Shown: positions 16,687 to 26,002, counted from the first letter of the stretch. The stretch: DNA of 64,000 bases from JACOMS01 sp964352785 (GCA_964352785.1 CAYGTI010000007.1:84618-148617); one strand, 5' to 3'. Translations and numbers: made by a program. Notes: a model not told the origin generated them from the sequence alone.

Positions 16687-16739
16687 GTCAGCCTCCTGTG
16701 CTCTGCGTTCAGAGCGAGACCGAAACCAAGACAATAAGC

Positions 16740-17390
16740 CTATGATTCGTCGTCAGACGTCTGCGCCGTCGCAGGGACATCAGCAACATCAACGGCTTCG
16801 CCGTCTTCATTATCCGCTTCTGTTGAGGCGCGAGAGGCGACCACTGTCGCGATTGTAAAGTCGCGGTCATCAATAGCCGGTGTTACATTGTCAGGTAGCG
16901 TCACATCGGAAATGTGTAGGCTGTCACCGATGTCCATGGCGGAAATATCAACCGTGATATTATCAGGGATTGATCCCGCCGGGCATTTCACTTCGATCGA
17001 GTAACGCACAACGTTGAGCGTCCCGCCGGCCTTGATGCCTGGAGCTTCGTCGTCACCCGTAAACACAACAGGGACTTCAACTTCGATGATTGTGCTTTCT
17101 TTCACACGGTAGAAATCTACATGCACAGGCATGTCTGTCACTGGGTGGAACTGCACGTCCTTGGTCAGGACTTTTTGCTTTTTGCCATCGTGGGATATTT
17201 CGATCATGTTGGCGAGGAAGTTGCCCGTATTGATGGCCTTTAGAACTTCGTTCTTGCGAACAGCAATCGCAACCGAGTCCTGACCGCCGCCGTAAAGCAC
17301 AGCCGGGATACCGCCGCCGTCGCGAACCGCGCGGGCTTCGCCTGTTCCTGTATTTTCTCTTACAACCACATCAAGACAGATATCAGCCAT
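16740..17390 (-). CDS. rplY: 50S ribosomal protein L25 (CTC form)
   Basis: Binds 5S rRNA in the large subunit. The 216-residue protein has the N-terminal L25 beta-barrel (RENTGTGEARAVRDGGGIPAVLYGG), the C-terminal TL5/CTC domain (HVDFYRV ... VEVPVVFTGDDEAPG) and an acidic tail ending in SDDES. First gene of the rplY-pth-ychF group. Confidence 0.96.
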   Translation of the reverse strand: MADICLDVVVRENTGTGEARAVRDGGGIPAVLYGGGQDSVAIAVRKNEVLKAINTGNFLANMIEISHDGKKQKVLTKDVQFHPVTDMPVHVDFYRVKESTIIEVEVPVVFTGDDEAPGIKAGGTLNVVRYSIEVKCPAGSIPDNITVDISAMDIGDSLHISDVTLPDNVTPAIDDRDFTIATVVASRASTEADNEDGEAVDVADVPATAQTSDDES

Positions 17391-17450
17391 GGTTTTCGTC
17401 CTTTTTCTATCGGGCCTTATGCCCTGCTCCCGCGCGAATTTTTTACGAAA

Positions 17451-17473
17451 ATCGCCGCCAAAACGGCGGCGAT
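17451..17473 (-). terminator. Stem-loop upstream of rplY
   Basis: Perfect 9-bp stem ATCGCCGCC / GGCGGCGAT with a 5-nt loop, read leftward into a short TTT. It would end the transcript of the HhH lipoprotein gene before rplY. The weak U-tract limits confidence. Confidence 0.45.
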
Positions 17474-17570
17474 GCGGGAATCTTTAAAATTCAAGCGGCT
17501 CTTTAAGCCAGCCGCCCAAAAAACGCAAGAGGGATTTAAAGGTCTTTATCGCACAAAAAGCGGGGCTAAA

Positions 17571-18074
17571 TCACTCCCCGAGCGTCACGAAACGGCGCAA
17601 ACGCGCCACTTCGTTGGCATCTACATATTTACCAATCTCGCGCTCAAACTGCGCCCAGTCTGCATAAGGGCGATATTCTTCGAATTCATGCGCCATTTTT
17701 TTACCAACACCCGGAATAAGCATAAAGTCCGCTTCGGGTGTTGTGTTCAAATCCATCGGCATGAAAATAATGCGGGAGACCGCATCAACGCCGTCAGCAT
17801 CCAAGTTTGCGCTTAAAAAGCCATGAAAAGCAGGCATATCCGCGAACGGGCGGGCCTCTAAAAGAGCCGCCGCAACGTCTGCCGGTAAGCCGGGAAGAGC
17901 CGTAACCTGTTCAGCCGTGGCCGTATTGGGATTAATCAGTTCAGGCCAAGAAATGGCCATAGAGGCCTCGGCGACATCATCGACCCGAGTATCAGCCGTG
18001 TCAGGAGATGTGTTGCCACATGCGCCCAAAACCATAGTGCCGGAGATGAGTAGCGTTGTGAGTAAATTTTTCAT
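17571..18074 (-). CDS. Helix-hairpin-helix lipoprotein (ComEA-like)
   Basis: 167 residues. Lipoprotein signal peptide with lipobox LGAC at about 17-20. The mature part holds two helix-hairpin-helix units: NPNTATAEQVTALPGLPADVAAALLEARPF (about 48-77) and FMLIPGVGKKMAHEFEEYRPY (about 118-138). This fold binds DNA in ComEA and protein or DNA in other exported proteins. Anchored outside the cytoplasmic membrane, it could take part in DNA uptake, but no other competence gene is near and the role is inferred. Confidence 0.8.
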   Translation of the reverse strand: MKNLLTTLLISGTMVLGACGNTSPDTADTRVDDVAEASMAISWPELINPNTATAEQVTALPGLPADVAAALLEARPFADMPAFHGFLSANLDADGVDAVSRIIFMPMDLNTTPEADFMLIPGVGKKMAHEFEEYRPYADWAQFEREIGKYVDANEVARLRRFVTLGE

Positions 18075-18159
18075 GCAATCCTCTTTTAATTTGCTTTGGA
18101 GGCGTTCTTAGGTCAATTATAGGGTCAGGTCAATATTTGAGAATGAGTATTACTAACAT

Positions 18160-18720
18160 ATGAGAAAAATAAGATCACTTTATGCCGTATGGATCGCGCT
18201 TTGCGTCCCGGCCATTGTGATTCTATATCAATACGCCGTTGATAATATTGGTTACGGCACCGCCTTGTCTCTGAGCGGACACGTGTCAGTCTGGCTCCTT
18301 ATCACCGCTTTAGCTGCAACCTCTCTGCGGCGCATTCTGCCGTCTTCGACCCTAACCCGAAATATATTAAAATACAGGCGCGCATTGGGCGTCGCCTCCT
18401 TTGGCTACGCGGCGCTTCATCTTTTGATCTATCTTGTTAAAAAAGCGGATGCGGGACGGATCATATCCGAAGGTATACACCCTGAGATTCTAACCGGATG
18501 GATCGCCTTTTTTATTCTTGTCGCCCTCGCCGCCACAAGCCGGAATGCCGCCGTGCGGCGTATGGGCGAGAACTGGATCAAGCTTCACAGGTTTGCTTAT
18601 TTCGCAGCGGCGTTGGTTGCGGCCCACTGGATGCTGACTGCTTTTGATCCCATCAGCGCTTACGTGCATTCGATCATTATTGCGGGTCTGATCTTCCTAC
18701 GGCTTCACCGTAAATTTTAA
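18160..18720 (+). CDS. MsrQ/YedZ-like haem-binding membrane protein
   Basis: 186 residues with five to six membrane helices of the ferric-reductase-like transmembrane fold. Histidines suited to haem ligation occur in LSGHVSVWLL, FGYAALHLLIYL, KLHRFAYFAA and ALVAAHWMLT. In the MsrPQ system MsrQ passes electrons from quinones to the periplasmic methionine-sulfoxide reductase MsrP. No msrP is adjacent, so the electron acceptor is open. Confidence 0.78.
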   Translation: MRKIRSLYAVWIALCVPAIVILYQYAVDNIGYGTALSLSGHVSVWLLITALAATSLRRILPSSTLTRNILKYRRALGVASFGYAALHLLIYLVKKADAGRIISEGIHPEILTGWIAFFILVALAATSRNAAVRRMGENWIKLHRFAYFAAALVAAHWMLTAFDPISAYVHSIIIAGLIFLRLHRKF

Positions 18721-18779
18721 AAAAAACTGCGTCAGTTTGACAACTGGAACTCCTCTCTTCTTTGTCACATATTTCTGTT

Positions 18780-19376
18780 ATGACAGAAATTACAAACAAT
18801 AATGATGTTAAACCACTCGAAGACATGTCCACCGCTGTGCAGCGCTTTATCCTGCACTGGGGTGATATGGGCGGCACTTGGGGCGTTAACCGCACCGTAG
18901 CGCAAATACACGCTTTGCTGTACATATCTGAGCGCCCTCTCAACGCCGAAGATATAACGGCCATATTGGGCGTCGCGCGCTCAAACGTGTCTAATTCGCT
19001 CAAAGAGCTGATGAGTATAAAAACTATCCGCCGCGTACCCATCGCAGGGGATCGCCGTGATCACTTCGAAGCCGAAACAGATGTCTGGGAAATTGCCAAG
19101 CGTGTCGCCGCAGAACGCAAGGCACGCGAAATCGACCCGGCGCTTGAAACCCTAACCTTTTGCGTGAACGCCGCCAAAGATGACCCGCGCGTCAGCGCAG
19201 AGCAAAAAAGACGTCTCCAAAACATGCAGGAATTCACGGGGACAATGGACCGTTGGTACACACAGATGCAATCGATCCCTACAAGTACACTCTACCGCCT
19301 CATTCACATGGGCGACAAAGTTGTAGGGCTCTTGAATTTTGTCGGCGGCAAAAAGGATAAGCCACCAGAAAGCTAA
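18780..19376 (+). CDS. GbsR/MarR-family transcriptional regulator
   Basis: About 198 residues with an N-terminal winged helix-turn-helix. WGVNRTVAQIHALLYISERPLNAEDITAILGVARSNVSNSLKEL is characteristic of GbsR-like MarR regulators, followed by a helical dimerisation region. ATG at 18780 is preferred; a TTG 18 nt earlier is possible. It is 4 nt ahead of the DUF4166 gene, so it probably controls the following operon and itself. Confidence 0.88.
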   Translation: MTEITNNNDVKPLEDMSTAVQRFILHWGDMGGTWGVNRTVAQIHALLYISERPLNAEDITAILGVARSNVSNSLKELMSIKTIRRVPIAGDRRDHFEAETDVWEIAKRVAAERKAREIDPALETLTFCVNAAKDDPRVSAEQKRRLQNMQEFTGTMDRWYTQMQSIPTSTLYRLIHMGDKVVGLLNFVGGKKDKPPES

Positions 19377-19380
19377 CACC

Positions 19381-20058
19381 ATGCTGTTACAAAAGCCGCG
19401 CCCAAATCACCTTTTTCGTCCCGCCGCAGGGAATGATAACCGCGACGAGGATTTACGGTTTATGCGGCTACTTTCGCCCCAAGACTGGAAAAGGCTTCCG
19501 CCGCAAGTCAAAGCCCGGTTCTCTAAACAGACACACAGCGGTAGCCGCGCCGTCTATAGGGGTAAAATTATCTCTACAGAGATGAACATATGGGGACAGG
19601 CCCTAGCGCAGATAATGCGGGTTTGGGGCAGCCCTCTGCCGCTGGAGCGCGGCAATAGCGGCGCGGCGGCTAGGGTTATCGTGACCCACGAAGAGCGCAG
19701 CGGTGGTCAGGTTTGGACACGCCAGTATGCGCAAAGCAAAAGCGGTCCCCAGATCATTAAAAGCGCCAAACGCTTTGCCGGACCTACAGGACTCGAAGAA
19801 CATATCGGCGGCGGGATTGGTATGACTTTAGACCTGTCCGTAGACAATAAAGCCCTTTTGTTTCGTTCAAACCTTTACTTTTGCAGCTTAGGACGACTTA
19901 GGTTTTACCTACCCGAATGGGCTAGCCCTGGAAATCTCACTGTTGGGCATATAGATCAAGGCGGCGGATATTTCGAGTTTTCGCTTCGCCTTGAACATAA
20001 AATTTTTGGCGCGCTGTTTCATCAGCGCATACGTTTTCATGATGAAAGGTTCTTGTAA
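19381..20058 (+). CDS. DUF4166 domain protein
   Basis: 225 residues. LLSPQDWKRLPPQVKARFSK at the N-terminus, then VWTRQYAQSKSGPQIIKSAKRFAG and SLGRLRFYLPEW, match DUF4166, a domain of unknown function. No signal peptide or membrane segment. The start is 4 nt after the regulator stop, and its stop overlaps the ATG of the next gene (TAATG). The same domain reappears at the C-terminus of the protein encoded at 20426-22090. Confidence 0.82.
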   Translation: MLLQKPRPNHLFRPAAGNDNRDEDLRFMRLLSPQDWKRLPPQVKARFSKQTHSGSRAVYRGKIISTEMNIWGQALAQIMRVWGSPLPLERGNSGAAARVIVTHEERSGGQVWTRQYAQSKSGPQIIKSAKRFAGPTGLEEHIGGGIGMTLDLSVDNKALLFRSNLYFCSLGRLRFYLPEWASPGNLTVGHIDQGGGYFEFSLRLEHKIFGALFHQRIRFHDERFL

Positions 20059-20429
20059 TGCTTTTACTTGCCGCTGTTTTGACCGTTTTTATCGGAGCTG
20101 CTCACTCTTACCTAGGCGAAAAGTGGTTGATCACGCCTATCCTAGCGCTTGATAACCTGCCCAAGGTTATGGGCAGCAAGACTGCAGCGCGGCAAACCCT
20201 GCGGGCTGCATGGCACATCACTAGCCTCGCTTGGTGGGCTATTGCCGGGCTCATGGTCTATCTATATTTTAACCCAACTAATGGCGCGCAAGGCTTTTAC
20301 TGGATGTGCGCCGGACTGTTTGGGGTCAGCGGAATCATTCCTATCATCTACGGCAAAGGCCGCCATAAATCGTGGATCATATTTCTCACCATAGCCGTCA
20401 TTATGGGGTATCTGGGACTAAGCAGATGA
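20058..20429 (+). CDS. Small membrane protein of the DUF4166 operon
   Basis: 123 residues with four hydrophobic segments (about 1-15, 53-70, 80-97 and 104-120) and a short polar loop with GSKTAARQTLRAAWH. No family recognised. Translational coupling on both sides (TAATG with the DUF4166 gene, ATGA with the dehydrogenase-like gene) says it functions with them at the membrane. Confidence 0.82.
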   Translation: MLLLAAVLTVFIGAAHSYLGEKWLITPILALDNLPKVMGSKTAARQTLRAAWHITSLAWWAIAGLMVYLYFNPTNGAQGFYWMCAGLFGVSGIIPIIYGKGRHKSWIIFLTIAVIMGYLGLSR

Positions 20430-22090
20430 AAATACTAATCCTTGGCGGATATGGGGTGTTTGGCGGGCGGCTGGCGGCGTTGCTTTCGGATATGCCGCAA
20501 CTCCATATTTTAATTGCCGGGCGCTCACAGCAAAAGGCTGAGCAGTTTTGTGCGAACGTTAGCGGTCTAGCAACTTTTGAACCTGCTAAAATTGACCGCG
20601 TGGACATCGCGCAGGCTTTGAGTATACACCGCCCTGATCTTGTGGTTGATGCATCCGGGCCATTTCAGGATTATGGGAATAATCCTTATTTTGTTGTCAA
20701 AGCCTGTATTGCGGCCAAAGTGCATTATTTTGATTTTGCCGATGCGGCAGATTTTGTCTTTGGTATTTCAGCCTATGACATCGCGGCCAAAGCCGCAGAC
20801 GTCACCGTGCTGTCGGGCGTCAGTAGTTTTCCGGTGCTGACCGCCGCCGTTTTGCGCGAGCTTGGCAAAGATATGAGCCTGCTAAAAGTCTCCGGCGGAA
20901 TCGCGCCTTCGCCCTACGCTGGAATTGGTTTGAACGTGATGCGCGCCGTAGTCAGCTATGCAGGCGGACCGGTAAAACTCATACGCGCCGGGCAGGCGTT
21001 CACGGCAAAAGGCCTGACTGAGAGCTTGCGCTACACGATCGCGCCGCCCGGTTATCTACCGCTTCGTAATTTGCGGTTCTCGCTTGTGGATGTACCAGAT
21101 TTACAAGTCCTGCCGCGCAGCATTCCCTCAATTACGGATATATGGATGGGCGCAGGCCCGGTGCCCGAATTCCTGCACCGCATTCTCAATCTATTAGCCA
21201 AAGTTCGCGCGCACTTTGGGCTCCCCTCGTTTGCCGTTCTCTCACCGCTGTTTTATAAAATCCTGAACCTCATGAAATTTGACGAACATCGCGGCGGCAT
21301 GTTTGTCGAGGCGTCCGGCATCAAAGACGGCCAACCTTGCGTGAAATCATGGCACCTCTTGGCCGAAGGCGATGACGGCCCTTATATCCCCTCCATGGCC
21401 ATTGAAGCCTTGCTGCGCAAATGGGACGCGGGCGAAAGTCCTGCATATGGGGCGCGGCCAGCCACGCAAGCGCTGGAGCTTCATGATTATGAAACTCTAT
21501 TTGCAACGCGAACAATTTACACAGGCATACGTGAAAATACCGAGCCCAATACCTCATCTTTTAGAGCCGTGTTAGGGCATGCCTTCAAGCCGCTACCTGC
21601 CAAGATTAAAGCGCTTCACAGCCCTCTGGAAAACTGCGTTTGGCAGGGAGAGGCCGAGGTTGAGCGAGGGGCAAACCCGCTCGCGCGGATCATTGCCGCC
21701 TGCGTCGGGATCACTATTAAGAGCGGAAAAACACCCCTCATAATCACGATAAAACCGGAAAATGGGCGTGAGGTTTGGACACGGGATTTTGGCGGGCGCC
21801 GGTTTTCAAGTCTTCTTGAGCCGGGCAAAGGCCGTAATAAGCATCTCATCACAGAGCGTTTTGGCCCTATTAAAATTGCCATGGCGCTTACTCTGGAAGG
21901 CTCGCGCCTTGTTTTTACGCCGCGCCGTTGGTCATTTTTCGGATGCCCAATGCCGAACTGGCTCTTACCAAAGGGCGAGAGTTATGAGAGTGAAACAAAC
22001 GGCGTTTTCCATTTTGACGTGACAATGCGCGTGCCTTTTGCAGGGCTCATCGCATCTTACAAAGGATGGTTGAAGCCAAATCCGGCTTAA
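20426..22090 (+). CDS. Saccharopine dehydrogenase-like NAD(P)-binding protein fused to DUF4166
   Basis: 554 residues. MKILILGGYGVFGGRLAALL is a Rossmann GxGxxG loop, with AGRSQQKAEQF as the cofactor-selecting strand and LVVDASGPFQDYG matching the trans-acting saccharopine-dehydrogenase-like family. From about residue 380 a second DUF4166 unit follows (VWTRDFGGRRFSSLLEPG, RRWSFFGCPMPNWLLP). The ATG overlaps the preceding stop. Substrate unknown: the family acts on amino-acid or lipid-like substrates. Last gene of a four-gene operon; its stop overlaps the convergent next gene by 4 nt. Confidence 0.88.
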   Translation: MKILILGGYGVFGGRLAALLSDMPQLHILIAGRSQQKAEQFCANVSGLATFEPAKIDRVDIAQALSIHRPDLVVDASGPFQDYGNNPYFVVKACIAAKVHYFDFADAADFVFGISAYDIAAKAADVTVLSGVSSFPVLTAAVLRELGKDMSLLKVSGGIAPSPYAGIGLNVMRAVVSYAGGPVKLIRAGQAFTAKGLTESLRYTIAPPGYLPLRNLRFSLVDVPDLQVLPRSIPSITDIWMGAGPVPEFLHRILNLLAKVRAHFGLPSFAVLSPLFYKILNLMKFDEHRGGMFVEASGIKDGQPCVKSWHLLAEGDDGPYIPSMAIEALLRKWDAGESPAYGARPATQALELHDYETLFATRTIYTGIRENTEPNTSSFRAVLGHAFKPLPAKIKALHSPLENCVWQGEAEVERGANPLARIIAACVGITIKSGKTPLIITIKPENGREVWTRDFGGRRFSSLLEPGKGRNKHLITERFGPIKIAMALTLEGSRLVFTPRRWSFFGCPMPNWLLPKGESYESETNGVFHFDVTMRVPFAGLIASYKGWLKPNPA

Positions 22091-22434
22091 TCGTCGACAG
22101 ACCAGCCTTCGGGGGTACGGTGCGCGTCTATAATCGGGCCATCGCCTTTGGGCATATGACTGCCTTGCGGTCCAAGCGCAGCTTCCATGTCAGCACGTGC
22201 TTTTTCAAACTGTGCTTGCGGGCCAAAAGGGCGGCCGAAAAGCTTGGCTCTTGCCCAGAAAAACGCAAACGTTAGACCGCCTAAGACGACGATGCCAGCG
22301 GCAATAAAAAACGCAAACGCCGCAGAAGCCGCAAGGATAAACAGCCCGCCAATAGCCGCGCAGGCGACAAAGACTGTGCGTAAAATGCTACGAAAAACGC
22401 CGGGCTGACCGGAAAGATAAAAAGCGCGTGTCAT
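22087..22434 (-). CDS. Small two-helix membrane protein
   Basis: 115 residues: a short basic N-terminus, two adjacent hydrophobic helices (about 19-42 and 44-60), then a cytoplasmic tail with GPQAQFEKARADMEAAL and GPIIDAHRTPEGWSVDD. No family recognised, but charge and helix pattern look like a genuine alphaproteobacterial gene. Its stop overlaps the end of the saccharopine-dehydrogenase-like gene. Confidence 0.72.
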   Translation of the reverse strand: MTRAFYLSGQPGVFRSILRTVFVACAAIGGLFILAASAAFAFFIAAGIVVLGGLTFAFFWARAKLFGRPFGPQAQFEKARADMEAALGPQGSHMPKGDGPIIDAHRTPEGWSVDD

Positions 22435-22515
22435 AGGCTCAATGTCGTAGCTTCGCGCTCAAAGGTCAAGACCCCGTTCATGTAAATTCAGTAAGCCGTG
22501 GTTAGGGACTAAAAA

Positions 22516-23208
22516 TCAGGCTTTGGCTGCGCTTTCAGCCCGTTGACGCTTAATGTCCGCATAGGCTTTGTTGACCATCGCCATTTTGTGATTAGCTAGA
22601 CCGACCAGTTCTTGCGGCAACCCCCGCGCGGCCATACGGTCAGGATGGTTTGAGGCGGCCATACGGCGATAGGCGCGTTTCAACTCATCATCAGAGACAT
22701 CTTCGTCAATCCCGAGGATCAAATAAGGGTCGTCACCCTCGCGGCCCATATGTGCGATCTTGATACGTTTAAACTCGCGCTTAGAGAAGCCAAAAATATT
22801 GCCGACAGTTTTAAGAAACTCAAGCTCATCATCTGTAACGATACCATCCGCCAACGCAATATGAAACAAGCCGTCCAGCACATCTTCAAGCGCTGCGGGC
22901 TGCGCGCGAAAGCGTTTGGCGACGATGGCCGCATAGCGCTCAAACCCTAGCGTAGTTTGACGCGCGAGATCAAAAAACTGACCAATCATCGCATCGTCTT
23001 CGGGGGTAGCCTGAAACACGCTCTTAAACGCGGTGATCTCGTCCACTGTGACGACGCCGTCAGACTTGGCCATTTTAGCCCCCAACGCAATCAACGCGGC
23101 AGTGACACCCGCCTGTTCAATGCGGCCCGGTTCTCCGTGCTCGTCCGCGCCCGGCGGCGGCCCGAACAGCCGCGCCCCAGCAGACAGGACTCTCGTTAGC
23201 AAACTCAT
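22516..23208 (-). CDS. TerB-J-domain co-chaperone (DjlA-like)
   Basis: 230 residues. An N-terminal TerB-like helical domain (ALGAKMAKSDGVVTVDEITAFKSVF ... ADGIVTDDELEFLKTVGNIFG) has paired acidic motifs. A C-terminal J domain (DPYLILGIDEDVSDDELKRAYRRMAASNHPDRM) carries the HPD tripeptide needed to stimulate DnaK. The combination is that of DjlA, but there is no N-terminal transmembrane helix. Monocistronic. Confidence 0.9.
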   Translation of the reverse strand: MSLLTRVLSAGARLFGPPPGADEHGEPGRIEQAGVTAALIALGAKMAKSDGVVTVDEITAFKSVFQATPEDDAMIGQFFDLARQTTLGFERYAAIVAKRFRAQPAALEDVLDGLFHIALADGIVTDDELEFLKTVGNIFGFSKREFKRIKIAHMGREGDDPYLILGIDEDVSDDELKRAYRRMAASNHPDRMAARGLPQELVGLANHKMAMVNKAYADIKRQRAESAAKA

Positions 23209-23286
23209 GAGAGCGGTCTGCCCGAATTTGCGCGGCGCTTCAACTCATCACCGCGCATGGCGGCTATCGAAATGTGGAGAACTCGC

Positions 23287-24186
23287 CTAAACGACCCGCG
23301 CGGATGCTAGCGATATGACCTCATCAGGCATGGAATAAGCGTCTCTTTGACCGTCAAGGAACCTATCAGACAATTCTGCTGCGGTTGGCAACTCAACAAG
23401 AGCAAAGCCCGCCTCTTGCAGGGCGCTCTTCAAATCTTCAGGTGAATAGGCGCTTAAAAACGGCTCTCCCATTTGCGCGACAACCGCCTCCAAATCAGCA
23501 AGGCCGCTGGCGTTCATATCGCTATTGGCTGTATATTTAGGCGAAACAAAATCCATCACAACGCCGGAGCCCGCCGGAAAGTCTCCCAGAACGTTTAAGG
23601 TGGCTTTTACCGTCTCGTCCGTGAGGTAGGGCTGCACACCGAGCCAAGAAAACAAAGTCACTTTAGCGCGGTCAACGCCGCCAGTCTCCAGCGCAGCCGC
23701 AAGCGTTTGATGCTCAAAATCAAAGGCTGCAAATGTCACATTATCAGGAATTATAATCCCGCTCTCTTTCAAGCGGTCTTGCTTCCAGGCCTGCGTGGCC
23801 GGGTGATCCACTTCAAAGACGGATAGCCCTTCAGTGAGGCCGCCCCCGCGATATGCGGTTGAGTCCAGCCCTGCGCCGAGAATAACAAATTGCGCAAGTC
23901 CGAGACCGCGGCCCTGTTTAATCTCGCTTTCAACCAAGCGGCTGCGCATACAGACCGAGTCCGAGACACGCCGCAGGAAAAGCTCGGCTGTCGCCCTGTC
24001 GCTGAGCGCCGAAAATTGCTGTGTGGAGGCCTCGATCGTAGCGGCCAAAGCTTCGGTGCTATCAAAACCCGCCAGCGTCATAGCCAGATTATCCCGCAAG
24101 ATTTTCGGCTCCGGCGCGTGTTCATAATGCTGCGCCCGCATCGCCGCGACCATCAAAGCCGTCCGGCTTGGGCTTCCCTCAATCAT
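23287..24186 (-). CDS. SAM-dependent methyltransferase, leucine-carboxyl-methyltransferase family
   Basis: 299 residues of the LCM/TIGR00027 type: SRLVESEIKQGRGLGLAQFVILGAGLDSTAYR contains the SAM-binding motif I, FEVDHPATQAWKQ the acidic residue for the ribose, and FSWLGVQPYLTDE the family-specific motif. Bacterial members methylate small molecules or unknown carboxylates. Start supported by a GGGAGAGAG ribosome site. It stands alone. Confidence 0.88.
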   Translation of the reverse strand: MIEGSPSRTALMVAAMRAQHYEHAPEPKILRDNLAMTLAGFDSTEALAATIEASTQQFSALSDRATAELFLRRVSDSVCMRSRLVESEIKQGRGLGLAQFVILGAGLDSTAYRGGGLTEGLSVFEVDHPATQAWKQDRLKESGIIIPDNVTFAAFDFEHQTLAAALETGGVDRAKVTLFSWLGVQPYLTDETVKATLNVLGDFPAGSGVVMDFVSPKYTANSDMNASGLADLEAVVAQMGEPFLSAYSPEDLKSALQEAGFALVELPTAAELSDRFLDGQRDAYSMPDEVISLASARVV

Positions 24187-24244
24187 ACTCTCTCCCTCTT
24201 GTTTTTTGGGAAATATAACAGAGTTTCAGGCCTTAAGTTAAGCA

Positions 24245-24272
24245 TAAAAAAAGCGGAGCCTCGGCCCCGCTT
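24245..24272 (-). terminator. Rho-independent terminator of mdh
   Basis: Read leftward: AAGCGGGGC, loop, GCTCCGCTT (9-bp stem with one G-T pair), then a run of T. It lies 25 nt beyond the mdh stop and closes the glmU-mdh block. Confidence 0.85.
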
Positions 24273-24296
24273 CTATAATTCATAATTTTACTTAGC

Positions 24297-25265
24297 TTAA
24301 TCGCGCAGTTCTGGTTCCATTTCTTGGCACTCTGCGATGATATTTTCGACGGCCGCGACGGACTTCATAAACATCTCACGCTCATCCGCTTTGAGGCGGA
24401 TATTCATGACTTTTTCAATCCCGCGAGAACCGATCATGGCCGGCGCACCGACATAGAGCCCGCGCACACCGGCGATTTGGCCGGACAAACGCACCGCGCA
24501 TGGTAGAATACGTTTTTTATCGCGCAAGTAAGATGTCGCCATTTCAATAGCGGATTCGGCTGGCGCATAAAAGGCCGAGCCGTTGCCGAGAAGACCTACG
24601 ATTTCGCCGCCGCCCTTGCGGGTGCGATCGACAATCGCGTCAATGCGCTCTTGTGTAGTCCATTTCATTTTGATCAGATCAGGTAGAGGCACACCGTTGA
24701 CTGTTGAATAACGGGTCAGCGGCACCATTGTATCGCCGTGCCCGCCCAGCACAGAGGCGTGAACGTCTTGTACGGAGCAGCCAAATTCTTCGGCCAGAAA
24801 CCAGCGAAAACGGGCACTGTCGAGTACGCCCGCCATGCCCACAACTTTGCGCGGCTGCAAGCCAGAGAACTTCTGCAGCGCCCATACCATGGCGTCGAGA
24901 GGATTGGTGATACAAATAACAAACGCTTTCGGGGCGTGTTCTTTGATGCCTTCAGCGACCTGTTTGATCACGCCAAGGTTTTTACCCACAAGGTCTTTAC
25001 GGTCCATGCCGGGCTTGCGCGGGAAACCTGCCGTGATAATGCACACATCTGCGCCCGCTATATCAGCGTAATCATTGGTGCCTTTCAGGTGGCTGTCTTT
25101 GCCAAACACAGGCGACGCTTCGGCCAAATCAAGCGCTTTACCTTTGGCGGTGCCTTCGAAAATATCAAACAAGACAACATCACCCAGCTCTTCGCGTGCT
25201 GCGATATGTGCTAGCGTGCCGCCAATCATGCCTGCGCCGATAAGTGCGATTTTTGCCCGTGCCAT
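24297..25265 (-). CDS. mdh: Malate dehydrogenase
   Basis: Interconverts malate and oxaloacetate with NAD in the TCA cycle. 322 residues of the LDH-like type: IGAGMIGGTLAHIA (NAD loop), TAGFPRKPGMDRKDL (substrate Arg residues), NPLDAMVW, and the catalytic LGGHGDTMVPL histidine. The Arg/Met-rich mobile loop RKPGMDR indicates malate rather than lactate specificity. CAGGAGA precedes the ATG. Last gene of the leftward block, followed by a strong terminator. Confidence 0.96.
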   Translation of the reverse strand: MARAKIALIGAGMIGGTLAHIAAREELGDVVLFDIFEGTAKGKALDLAEASPVFGKDSHLKGTNDYADIAGADVCIITAGFPRKPGMDRKDLVGKNLGVIKQVAEGIKEHAPKAFVICITNPLDAMVWALQKFSGLQPRKVVGMAGVLDSARFRWFLAEEFGCSVQDVHASVLGGHGDTMVPLTRYSTVNGVPLPDLIKMKWTTQERIDAIVDRTRKGGGEIVGLLGNGSAFYAPAESAIEMATSYLRDKKRILPCAVRLSGQIAGVRGLYVGAPAMIGSRGIEKVMNIRLKADEREMFMKSVAAVENIIAECQEMEPELRD

Positions 25266-25375
25266 ATTATTCTCCTGAAAAACGATAAATCTTGGCCAAT
25301 CTCTTAAACCTGCAAGCGCCGAGTCGCAATGGGGAAAGAGGAAAAGCCGGATGCGAGCCCTGCGCGGCAGCCTGT

Positions 25376-25999
25376 TCAGAGGACATGGGACTTGCCCGTC
25401 TCGATGGGCGCCAAGTCGAGCGGCAGGATGACGGTCTCCTCCGGTACGATTTTGTCGTGGGTGATGCGGGTTAACTGCCCTTTGATCACGGCGATAAGTA
25501 CGCCCCCGGGCGCAAGTTGACCAAGCAATTTATTGGGCACTGATTTTACACCGCACGTGATAATAATGCGGTCAAAAGGCGCCTGTCCTTTCCAGCCGTA
25601 GCGTCCATCACCATGCCGTGTGACGATATTGTGAAATTCGAGTTTACGAAACCGGGCCTCAGCGTCTTTTAAAAGTTGGTGATAGCGCTCGACTGTGTAA
25701 ACCCGTTTGACGATCCGCGACAGCACCGCCGTATGATAGCCGCTGCCTGTGCCGATTTCGAGCAGCTTATGCTCCGGCCCGGCCTCCAGTGCTTGGGTCA
25801 TCATGGCCACGGTTTGCGGATCAGATAAAGTCTGCCCGCACGCGATGGGAAGGGATTTATCCTCATAAGCTTTATCCCAAAAACCATCACCGACGAAATA
25901 TTTGCGCGGCGCAGTCTCAATGGCACGCAAAACGGAAGTTTCGAATATGCCCCGGCTGCGCAACCGCATAATCATATCCATCAAGCCCGGATCGAACAT
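25376..25999 (-). CDS. pcm: Protein-L-isoaspartate O-methyltransferase
   Basis: Repairs isoaspartyl damage by SAM-dependent methylation. 207 residues: RKYFVGDGFWDKAYEDKSLPIACGQTLSDPQTVAMMTQAL is the family-specific N-terminal substrate region and LLEIGTGSGYHTAVL is motif I. The start lies 3 nt after the surE stop, the conserved surE-pcm pairing seen widely in proteobacteria. Confidence 0.95.
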   Translation of the reverse strand: MFDPGLMDMIMRLRSRGIFETSVLRAIETAPRKYFVGDGFWDKAYEDKSLPIACGQTLSDPQTVAMMTQALEAGPEHKLLEIGTGSGYHTAVLSRIVKRVYTVERYHQLLKDAEARFRKLEFHNIVTRHGDGRYGWKGQAPFDRIIITCGVKSVPNKLLGQLAPGGVLIAVIKGQLTRITHDKIVPEETVILPLDLAPIETGKSHVL

Positions 26000-26002
26000 G
26001 GG

